Origin: Pseudomonas helleri | Lineage (GTDB): Bacteria > Pseudomonadota > Gammaproteobacteria > Pseudomonadales > Pseudomonadaceae | DNA: 48,080 nt | Direction of reading: 5' to 3' | Assembly (NCBI RefSeq): GCF_009600315.1 | Contig: NZ_WIWC01000041.1 | Coordinates: 1 to 48,080, forward strand | Shown here: piece after piece, positions 41,668 through 48,080 of the stretch | Position numbering within the stretch: position 1 is the first letter of the stretch | Layout: every line of letters begins with the position of its first letter | Program-made: the position numbers and the translations under genes | The notes under the pieces: model-generated | What the model saw: the letters and a program-made list of their open reading frames with translations, nothing else | Database searches by the model: none | What the model was told of the DNA's origin: nothing

Positions 41668-43206
41668 ATGGCTAATAAAATCCCTGCATCGACATCAGTA
41701 CCAACCACGCTGAACGCTTGGGTTCAGCGCCTAAACGACGCTCAGTTGCCCATTGCGCAACACAACTACGTGCAGGTAAGCGCGGCGATCAATGACAGTC
41801 GCCGCTCGTTGCGCGATATTGCCGAGGTCATGCAAGACAGCCCGGCGTTGGCGTTGAGTTTGATTCGCGAAGCCAATCAGCATGTGCAAAGCAGCCTGAG
41901 TGAACCGGCTGAAAGCCTGGAAGTGGCCATCAACCGACTGGGGTTGAAACGCACCCTGGTACTGCTTGAGGGCTTGCCTGCTCTGGCGCCGGAGGATATG
42001 CCACTGGCTTACCGGCAAATCCAGCTCATCAGCCAGCATGCGGCGCAACAAGCCATCGGCCTGTTCGGCAATCGCCTGGCGCGGCTCTGGCAAGAGATTT
42101 ACTGGGGCAGTTTGTTGTTCCTCTCACCCTTGTGGGCCATGGCGCTGACCCACCCTGATCAGCTCGAAGAATGGGAGCTGCGAGTGCTTCACCGGGGTGA
42201 GTGCGCCGCCCAGGTTGAACTCAAGTTGTTCGGCGTGCGCCTGTTTGAGATTTGCAGGGCACTGGCTGAGTTATGGCGGTTGCCTGCATGGGTGTTGCAC
42301 GGTTATACCGTGGTCATAGAGCAACAGCACACGCTGGTCAGTGTGCTGCATATTGCTCGCGACCGGCATCATCCGCTTCGCCAGCAACAGCGTCTGGACG
42401 CCGACCCGGCGTTGCGAAGCTGGCTCAACCAGCCGGCCAACAGCGTGCTGCTGGCCAATGGCTTGGCACTGTCGGCCCAAGCCGCATGGGATACACCGCA
42501 CAATCGGCGCTGGCAATTGCTGACCAGCCTGTACCTGCAAATGCCGCTGGATGACGTGCAACAGCTTGTTCACCAAAACGCCGTCAGCAGCGGCCGGTAT
42601 CACTCGCTGCCCGAACTCTGGCATCCGGCACAGGCACTGCTCTTGCCGTGGGATGCACGCCGCACGCTGCAAGGCAATCAGCCCGCCGCGCCGCCTTCAG
42701 CCGAAGCGCTGGTCCTGTGGCGCAAACACTGTTCACAGCTTTTGGCCGAACCGAGCACGTTTGCCAATGCGATGCACCTGACCACCTGCGCTCGCGAAGC
42801 CTTGGTGGCCTGCGGTATGCGCAGACTAGTAGTGTTGATGGCGGACAAGACATCGAGTCATCTGCGGGTTTTTCAGATCTGGGGATTGCCCAAAGAAGTG
42901 TTCGATCTGACCTTCAACGTCAGCGAGAGTCCCGGCCTGCAACGTTTGATGGAGCAACCGGCACAACTGCGCCTGACCCCCGATAACAACACGGTAATTA
43001 GCGGCGCCCTACCTGACGACCTGCGCCGTCTGTTTCCCGGCGAGCATCTGCTGCTACGCTCGCTGAGCAATAATGGCCGTGTGGTCATGCTGATGCTGGC
43101 CGACCAGGGCGGCGGAGCGCTCAACGAGACCAGCGTGCAAGCGTTTGGCAAAACCGCGCAATGCATTGAGAAAGCCCTGCACAGCTTTACCAACCGCGGG
43201 CGTTAG
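41668..43206 (+). CDS. HDOD-domain protein
   Basis: This 512-residue soluble protein has an HDOD domain at about 25-230 (RRSLRDIAEVMQDSPALALSLI, and VAINRLGLKRTLVLLEGLP further on). This is the HD-related output domain found in signalling proteins and lacking the metal-binding HD pair. The C-terminal third (about 370-510) looks like a GAF domain (NAMHLTTCAREALVACGMRRLVV). Start choice is uncertain: ATG at 41668 (MANKIPAST) or GTG at 41635; neither has a clear ribosome site. It is divergent from motA, and pseudomonads keep it there, but a motility link is inference. Confidence 0.8.
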   Translation: MANKIPASTSVPTTLNAWVQRLNDAQLPIAQHNYVQVSAAINDSRRSLRDIAEVMQDSPALALSLIREANQHVQSSLSEPAESLEVAINRLGLKRTLVLLEGLPALAPEDMPLAYRQIQLISQHAAQQAIGLFGNRLARLWQEIYWGSLLFLSPLWAMALTHPDQLEEWELRVLHRGECAAQVELKLFGVRLFEICRALAELWRLPAWVLHGYTVVIEQQHTLVSVLHIARDRHHPLRQQQRLDADPALRSWLNQPANSVLLANGLALSAQAAWDTPHNRRWQLLTSLYLQMPLDDVQQLVHQNAVSSGRYHSLPELWHPAQALLLPWDARRTLQGNQPAAPPSAEALVLWRKHCSQLLAEPSTFANAMHLTTCAREALVACGMRRLVVLMADKTSSHLRVFQIWGLPKEVFDLTFNVSESPGLQRLMEQPAQLRLTPDNNTVISGALPDDLRRLFPGEHLLLRSLSNNGRVVMLMLADQGGGALNETSVQAFGKTAQCIEKALHSFTNRGR

Positions 43207-43248
43207 CGCTTGCGCTACAATCCCCTCTTTTTTCGCTCTGGAGAACCC

Positions 43249-44076
43249 ATGCCTGACTTCTCTGGCTTGCCGTTAGTGATCGAACCCGACGACCTGGTCG
43301 CACGGCTTGATGCCCCCCACTTGATTGTGGTCGACCTGACCAGCGCAGCACGCTATGGCGCCGGGCATATTCCGGGCGCCCGCTTTGTCGACCCAAAACG
43401 CACGCAACTGGGTCAGCCTCCGGCACCCGGCCTGCTGCCGACGCACACGTCTCTTGAAGCATTGTTCGGCGAGCTGGGCCACACAGCCAACGCGGTTTAC
43501 GTGGTGTATGACGACGAAGGCGGCGGCTGGGCCGGGCGGTTTATCTGGTTGCTCGACGTGATCGGGCACAAGGCCTATCACTATCTGGATGGTGGCCTTC
43601 ACGCCTGGCTCGCCGGGGGTGGGCCCCTGTCCACCGACGTACCTGCACCTGTCGGCGGCCCGGTATCGTTGACGTTGCATGAAGAGCCCACCGCCACCCG
43701 CGAGTACCTGCAAAGCCGTCTGGGTGCAACCGACCTGGCGATCTGGGATGCGCGCGCACCCGCCGAATACACGGGCGAAAAAGTATTGGCCGCCAAAGGC
43801 GGGCACATTCCCGGCGCGATCAATTTTGAATGGACGGCAGGCATGGATAAAACCCGTGACCTGCGCATTCGCACCGACATGGCGCAGATCCTCAAGGATC
43901 TGGGGATCACGCCGGACAAAGAAGTGATTACCCATTGCCAGACTCACCACCGGTCTGGCTTTACCTATCTCGTCGCCAAAGCACTCGGTTATCCGCGCGT
44001 CAAAGGCTACGCCGGCTCCTGGGGCGAATGGGGCAACCACCCCGACACCCCCGTCGAGCTGCCTGTCAAACACTAA
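43249..44076 (+). CDS. rhdA: Thiosulfate sulfurtransferase (rhodanese), two-domain
   Basis: RhdA moves sulfane sulfur from thiosulfate to cyanide or other thiophiles. The 275 residues form an inactive N-terminal rhodanese domain (1-130) and an active C-terminal one. The active loop CQTHHRS carries Cys230, the same loop as the well-studied Azotobacter RhdA. The ATG at 43249 has GGAGA eight bases upstream; the frame extends to 43210 without support. It starts 42 bases after the HDOD gene and ends nine bases before psd, so it is probably co-transcribed with psd. Confidence 0.94.
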   Translation: MPDFSGLPLVIEPDDLVARLDAPHLIVVDLTSAARYGAGHIPGARFVDPKRTQLGQPPAPGLLPTHTSLEALFGELGHTANAVYVVYDDEGGGWAGRFIWLLDVIGHKAYHYLDGGLHAWLAGGGPLSTDVPAPVGGPVSLTLHEEPTATREYLQSRLGATDLAIWDARAPAEYTGEKVLAAKGGHIPGAINFEWTAGMDKTRDLRIRTDMAQILKDLGITPDKEVITHCQTHHRSGFTYLVAKALGYPRVKGYAGSWGEWGNHPDTPVELPVKH

Positions 44077-44085
44077 GGACCTGTA

Positions 44086-44952
44086 ATGAAAAAGCGTTTG
44101 TTTCTCTTGAGTCAGTACTTGCTGCCCCATCACCTGCTGTCGCGTCTGGCCGGCTGCATTGCCGAGTGCCGCGTGCGCTGGTTTAAAAATGCGTTCACCA
44201 CCTGGTTCGCCAAACGTTACAACGTGGACATGTCCCAAGCGCTGGTTGAAGACGTCACCGCTTACGAACACTTCAACGCCTTCTTCACCCGCGCCCTGAA
44301 AGACGGCGCCCGCCCGCTGGATCAAACCCCCGGCGCGGTGTTGAGCCCTGCCGATGGTGCGGTCAGCCAATTGGGTGCGATTGAACACGGTCGTGTATTT
44401 CAGGCCAAAGGCCACAGTTACAGCGTGCTGGAACTGGTGGGTGGCGATGCGGCGGTTGCGTCACAGTTCATGGGCGGCGAATTTGCCACCATCTACCTTT
44501 CGCCCAAGGATTACCACCGCGTGCACATGCCGCTGGCCGGCACCCTGCGAGAAATGATCTACGTGCCGGGTCGCTTGTTCTCGGTTAACCAAACCACCGC
44601 CGAAAACGTGCCAGAGCTGTTTGCCCGTAACGAACGTGCCGTGTGTATTTTTGATACCGAACGCGGCCCGATGGCCGTGGTATTGGTGGGCGCCATGATC
44701 GTGGCGTCGATTGAGACGGTATTTGCCGGTTTGGTTACGCCGCCTAAACGCGAGCTGAAAACCTTCCGTTACGACGAAGCCGCCCGTGCGCCGATTCACT
44801 TGGAAAAAGGGGCTGAGCTGGGCCGCTTCAAACTGGGATCAACCGCCATCGTGCTGTTCGGGCCAGAGCAGGTCAAATGGGCCGAAGGCCTGAGCGCAGG
44901 CTCGCCGGTGATGATGGGTCAGAGCATTGGCGGCCCGGCTCACGCCGAATAA
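44086..44952 (+). CDS. psd: Phosphatidylserine decarboxylase proenzyme
   Basis: Psd makes phosphatidylethanolamine from phosphatidylserine at the inner membrane. The 288-residue proenzyme has an amphipathic N-terminus (MKKRLFLLSQYLLP), conserved SPADGAVSQLG (about 86-96), HRVHMPLAGTL and the self-cleavage site LGST, where Ser252 becomes the pyruvoyl group of the alpha chain. The catalytic-triad Asp and His fall in these motifs. AAGGACCTG precedes the ATG. It is the second gene of the rhdA-psd pair. Confidence 0.96.
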   Translation: MKKRLFLLSQYLLPHHLLSRLAGCIAECRVRWFKNAFTTWFAKRYNVDMSQALVEDVTAYEHFNAFFTRALKDGARPLDQTPGAVLSPADGAVSQLGAIEHGRVFQAKGHSYSVLELVGGDAAVASQFMGGEFATIYLSPKDYHRVHMPLAGTLREMIYVPGRLFSVNQTTAENVPELFARNERAVCIFDTERGPMAVVLVGAMIVASIETVFAGLVTPPKRELKTFRYDEAARAPIHLEKGAELGRFKLGSTAIVLFGPEQVKWAEGLSAGSPVMMGQSIGGPAHAE

Positions 44953-44971
44953 CCCGCGACTCATACTGACT

Positions 44972-45106
44972 TCGTAGCAGCTGCCGAAGGCGGCGTCCGG
45001 CGGCATAGCCGTCGTAGAAACTAAAATCGCGGTGAATCAAACAAACCGTGAGTTCAGATTTCACGATTGCTTCGCAATCGGACGCGGCCTTCGGCCGCTG
45101 CTACGA
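44972..45106. repeat. REP/REPIN element, GTAGCAGCTGCCG family
   Basis: This 135-bp element is bounded by TCGTAGCAGCTGCCGAAGGC and GCCTTCGGCCGCTGCTACGA. An inner hairpin, CGATTGCTTCGCAATCG, lies at 45064-45080. It occupies the convergent gap between psd and serB. Confidence 0.75.
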
Positions 45107-45112
45107 CATCAT

Positions 45113-46327
45113 TTAACCCTGACTGTTACGGTCACGCTGTCCCAACAGGTACAGCACGCCATCCAGACCCAAGGTCGAAATCGCATGTTTGGCCGACTTC
45201 TTGACCAGCGGCTTGGCACGAAAGGCCACACCCAGCCCTGCAATCGCCAACATCGGCAAATCGTTGGCACCATCCCCGACCGCAATGGTCTGTTCCAGAC
45301 TCAAGCCTTCCTTTTGCGCCAGCTCGCGCAGCAAGTCAGCCTTGCGTTGTGCATCGACAATCGGCTCGACCGCCACGCCCGTCACTTTGCCGTCTTGCAC
45401 GGCCAGTTCGTTGGCGAACACGTAATCAATCCCTAATTTGGCCTGCAATTGCTTGGCGAAGTAGGTAAAGCCGCCTGACAAAATGGCCGTCTTGTAGCCC
45501 AATCGCTTGAGTTCTGCGAACAGCACTTCAGCGCCTTCGGTCAAGCGCAGTGACGCACCGATCGAGTCCAGCACGCTCACGTCCAAACCCTTAAGCAGCG
45601 CCAGACGCTCTTTAAAGCTGGCTTTGAAATCCAGCTCGCCGGCCATCGCGCGCTCGGTGATTTCGGACACTTGATCGCCCACCCCGGCCGCTTTCGCCAA
45701 CTCGTCGATCACTTCGGCTTCGATCAGGGTGGAGTCCATGTCAAACACGGCCAACCGGCGATTGCGTCGGAACAGCGTGTCTTCTTGCAGCGCGATATCG
45801 ACGCTGAGTTCCTGGGCCAGATCAAAGAACGCCGCACGCAGAGCGTCGATATCAGCCACGTCACCACAGACGCGCAATTCGATACAGCTTTTGCTCAGTG
45901 CAGTAGGTGCGTCCAGCGACACTCGGCCTGACAGACGATCCGTTTGCTCGATATTCAAGCCATGCTGACTGATGACCGACGTCACGCGCTGCAGTTCGTG
46001 GGCCGTGACCTGACGACTCATCACGGTCACGACGTGGCGTTTCTGGCTTTGTTCATTGACCCACTGCTGGTAGTGCTCTTCGGTAATCGGGTCAAACACC
46101 AGTTGCAGTCCTTCTTTGGCGATCAAGGGCTGCAGATCTTTAAGCACGGCCGACACCTGATCGGCGCGGGGAATCTCTACCAGGAACCCCAACGACAAAA
46201 CGCCGTGGATGGCGGCCTGACCGATGTCGAGAATATTCACCCCATTGCTGGCCAAAACGCCGGTAATGGCAGCGGTGAGACCTGGACGGTCTTCACCAGT
46301 GATGTTTATCAGGACGATTTCGCGCAA
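45113..46327 (-). CDS. serB: Phosphoserine phosphatase SerB
   Basis: SerB removes phosphate from O-phosphoserine, the last step of serine synthesis. The 404-residue form starts at a TTG (LREIVLINITGEDRPG read as Met) with GGGGGTG just upstream. An upstream ATG at 46369 would add 14 atypical residues. Two ACT domains (about 1-80 and 90-170) precede the HAD core with DMDSTLIEAE (Asp196, Asp198), SGGFTYF and GDGANDLPML. The long form with ACT domains is usual for pseudomonads and suggests amino-acid feedback. It is divergent from the membrane protein at 46460. Confidence 0.95.
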   Translation of the reverse strand: MREIVLINITGEDRPGLTAAITGVLASNGVNILDIGQAAIHGVLSLGFLVEIPRADQVSAVLKDLQPLIAKEGLQLVFDPITEEHYQQWVNEQSQKRHVVTVMSRQVTAHELQRVTSVISQHGLNIEQTDRLSGRVSLDAPTALSKSCIELRVCGDVADIDALRAAFFDLAQELSVDIALQEDTLFRRNRRLAVFDMDSTLIEAEVIDELAKAAGVGDQVSEITERAMAGELDFKASFKERLALLKGLDVSVLDSIGASLRLTEGAEVLFAELKRLGYKTAILSGGFTYFAKQLQAKLGIDYVFANELAVQDGKVTGVAVEPIVDAQRKADLLRELAQKEGLSLEQTIAVGDGANDLPMLAIAGLGVAFRAKPLVKKSAKHAISTLGLDGVLYLLGQRDRNSQG

Positions 46328-46397
46328 GGCACACCCCCATTCGCTAAAAAAAACGCATTCTACCCCCATTCAGTGACCATCGGGCATCGCCAAGGCT

Positions 46398-46425
46398 TTG
46401 CCGCCTCAGGGCTGATCGCTATACT
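46398..46425 (+). promoter_or_regulatory. Candidate sigma70 promoter before the membrane-protein gene
   Basis: TTGCCG (46398-46403), 16 bases and TATACT (46420-46425) lie 35 bases before the GTG start at 46460. Confidence 0.5.
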
Positions 46426-46459
46426 GCGCTCCAACTTAACGGACTAAGAGCCGCGCTCA

Positions 46460-47998
46460 GTGAACCGGCCATTGCCTGTCAAAAACGATAATTTCTTCCT
46501 GCTGATCTTCCGGGCCTTGCGCGACCGTCGCGTTCCGATAGCTCTGCGCATTGCCACCCACAACGTGATTCTGGTCGCGTTGGCGCTGGTCATTTATGCC
46601 GTGGTCATGGGCCTGCAATTCAAGCAGGCCATGCACGAGCAGGCCGATGCGCTGGGTCAGAGCCTGACCACGCAGACCGCCACGTCGGCGACCGAGTTGC
46701 TGGTGTCCAACGACATCCTCAGCCTCAATGTGCTGCTCAACAACCTGACCAAAAACCCCTTGGTGGCACACGCTGCTATTTATAGCGTCGATAACCGCAT
46801 CCTCGCCGAGGCCGGGCAACGCCCTAAAAACAGCCTGCTGGGTGAAACCGAAGGCGTGTACCAGACCAAGATCACCTTCCAGGATGTGACGGCCGGGCAC
46901 CTGCGTATCAGCCTGGACATGAACCAGTTCGAACAGCCGATGACCATCAGCTTGCAGAGCATGGGCATTCTCAGCGCCATTTTGCTGGCTCTGGCCTTGG
47001 CCTTAAGCCTGCGGCTGGGTCGCAACATCACCACGCCCCTGTTGCAACTGCGTGTGTGGCTGCGCGAACCGGACCCTTACACACCAGCGATCACCCGTCA
47101 GGATGAGATTGGTGATCTGGCCCGCCAACTGCACACCCGTCTGGCCCCACCTGCTCCAGAGCCTGAACCCGAGCCGGAACCCGAAGAAGATTTTGACGAC
47201 AGCGAGTATGAAGAAGCGGACGACCAGGAGCCGACCTTCGAAGTCCGCAACCTGAGCGATCCGACCTTCGATGAAAAACCGGCGGTGCCGGCACCCAAAG
47301 CGGCGCCTCGGCAAGTGATCAGCACCGAAGAAGATGAGGACGAGGACGACCCGTTTTCAGATTTGCGCGACACCGGCACCGCCAGTGTGGCGCCTGAAGC
47401 TGTAGTCAAAGCTGAGCCGACTGCGCCGCAACCAAGTGCGGTACTGGCCGTGCAACTGGGCGCGCAAGAGCAACTGCGACGTTTGCCTCGCGCACGCTTG
47501 ATGGAGCTGCTGGAGCGGTATCGAGATTGCCTGAATCAGGCGGCGTCGCTGTATCAAAGCGAGCTGCACACCCTCAATGATGGCAGCACGCTGATGCTGT
47601 TCCACAGTGAAGACAGCGGTGAGGACTACCTGACCAATGCCATCTGCTGTGGCGAGTTGCTGCGTGCCTTGGGCCATGCCTTGCAGATCGAAGTGGCTGA
47701 CAGCGGCATTACGTTGCAATTGCAGCTGGGTCTGGTGCTGGGCGAAGGCCTTAACGGGTTGAGCCAGATTGACTTGTTGCTGACTGAAACCGCACAGGAT
47801 GCACTGGCGCTGTCGCAACACAGCCGCAACCTGTTGCTGGTAGAGCGCAAAATCAGCGATGACCCGCTGATTCGTCAACGCGCCCGTATCCGCCCGATTG
47901 CCAGCCCTGAAGGTGCCTGCTGTGTAGAGCGCCTGATGGAGCCTTACCCTTCCATGCTTGAACGCCAACTGGCGCGCATGCATGAGACGCGCGGTTAA
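46460..47998 (+). CDS. Membrane protein with periplasmic sensor, HAMP and cyclase-like domain
   Basis: This 512-residue protein has TM1 at about 30-52, a periplasmic domain (about 53-170), TM2 at about 175-195, and a HAMP-like region (LGRNITTPLLQLRVWL). An acidic low-complexity linker with PEPEPEPEPEED follows (about 230-320). The C-terminal domain (about 330-490) has the strand-helix spacing of a class III nucleotidyl cyclase, for example LERYRDCLNQAASLY, DGSTLMLFHS and LQLGLVLGEGLNGL. The metal-binding Asp pair and substrate residues appear degenerate. The N-terminal half resembles AhpA/YtjB proteins. The start is GTG. The function is unknown; it is probably a sensor. Confidence 0.75.
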   Translation: MNRPLPVKNDNFFLLIFRALRDRRVPIALRIATHNVILVALALVIYAVVMGLQFKQAMHEQADALGQSLTTQTATSATELLVSNDILSLNVLLNNLTKNPLVAHAAIYSVDNRILAEAGQRPKNSLLGETEGVYQTKITFQDVTAGHLRISLDMNQFEQPMTISLQSMGILSAILLALALALSLRLGRNITTPLLQLRVWLREPDPYTPAITRQDEIGDLARQLHTRLAPPAPEPEPEPEPEEDFDDSEYEEADDQEPTFEVRNLSDPTFDEKPAVPAPKAAPRQVISTEEDEDEDDPFSDLRDTGTASVAPEAVVKAEPTAPQPSAVLAVQLGAQEQLRRLPRARLMELLERYRDCLNQAASLYQSELHTLNDGSTLMLFHSEDSGEDYLTNAICCGELLRALGHALQIEVADSGITLQLQLGLVLGEGLNGLSQIDLLLTETAQDALALSQHSRNLLLVERKISDDPLIRQRARIRPIASPEGACCVERLMEPYPSMLERQLARMHETRG

Positions 47999-48004
47999 CA
48001 CAAA

Positions 48005-48028
48005 AGCCCCTCACCCTAACCCTCTCCC
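48005..48028. repeat. Half REP copy interrupted by the IS
   Basis: GCCCCTCACCCTAACCCTCTCCC stops where the complete copy at 39598 continues with AAAGGGAGAGGG. The break coincides with the TG of the IS end. Confidence 0.8.
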
Positions 48029-48080
48029 TGTATGGACCGGGGACATCGCGAACAGAATGTTCGGAGACATAGCGAACACT
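48029..48080. mobile_element. Terminal end of an insertion sequence (body outside window)
   Basis: The sequence starts TGTATGGACCGGGGACATCG and contains two direct repeats in inverse orientation to those at 11-51. It differs from the complement of the left edge at only four of 52 positions, three of them in the short spacer between the repeats. This suggests it is the opposite end of the same kind of element. Confidence 0.7.

Noticed and set aside
43273..44415. A 380-codon minus-strand frame opposite rhdA and psd
   Set aside because: Both plus-strand genes have intact catalytic motifs; the minus frame has none.

Overview
The window looks like a piece of chromosome from a Pseudomonas of the fluorescens/putida type. 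The gene order matches the well-known pseudomonad block azu ... ygiQ, dnaB, rplI, rpsR, rpsF, rlmB, rnr, tRNA-Leu, purA, hisZ, hflC, hflK, hflX, hfq, miaA, mutL, amiB, tsaE, nnrD, queG, orn, rsgA, motB, motA, rhdA, psd, serB. The proteins read as pseudomonad throughout, base composition is GC-rich, and two families of short palindromic REP-type repeats typical of fluorescens-group genomes sit in the gaps. All family assignments come from reading the sequence; no database was searched.

Layout. 1-60 and 48029-48080 are matching inverted ends of an insertion sequence, and both abut the same position of a REP repeat. 247-5000 holds a DUF1338 (2-oxoadipate dioxygenase-like) gene, azurin, a small charged protein and the radical-SAM protein YgiQ. 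5091-12433 is the minus-strand replication/translation block: dnaB, L9, a membrane protein, S18, S6, RlmB and RNase R. 12595-13058 carries two near-identical tRNA-Leu(CAG) units, each with its own promoter and terminator. 13203-21373 is the most accessory-looking stretch. It holds an ECF sigma factor, a FecR anti-sigma, a TonB-dependent transducer-receptor and a di-haem c-type peroxidase in tight coupling, followed by a ferric-iron binding protein and permease. 21502-23436 is a chemoreceptor.

23570-35889 is a long minus-strand housekeeping series: purA, hisZ, then hflC/hflK/hflX/hfq/miaA/mutL/amiB/tsaE/nnrD, mostly overlapping or closely spaced. 35952-48000 carries queG, a TRIC-type membrane protein, orn, rsgA, motAB with a FliA-type promoter, an HDOD protein, rhodanese plus phosphatidylserine decarboxylase, serB, and a membrane protein with a HAMP region and a cyclase-like C-terminal domain.

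How the genes work together. Most of the window is core metabolism and information processing. The element with the best chance of being a poorly described system is 13203-18673. Its parts suggest that an extracellular ligand is sensed by the receptor through its N-terminal signalling domain, FecR and the sigma factor. The sigma factor would then drive a FecI-type promoter seen upstream of the receptor, co-expressing a periplasmic di-haem peroxidase of the CcpA/MauG type. The ligand and the peroxidase substrate cannot be read from the sequence.
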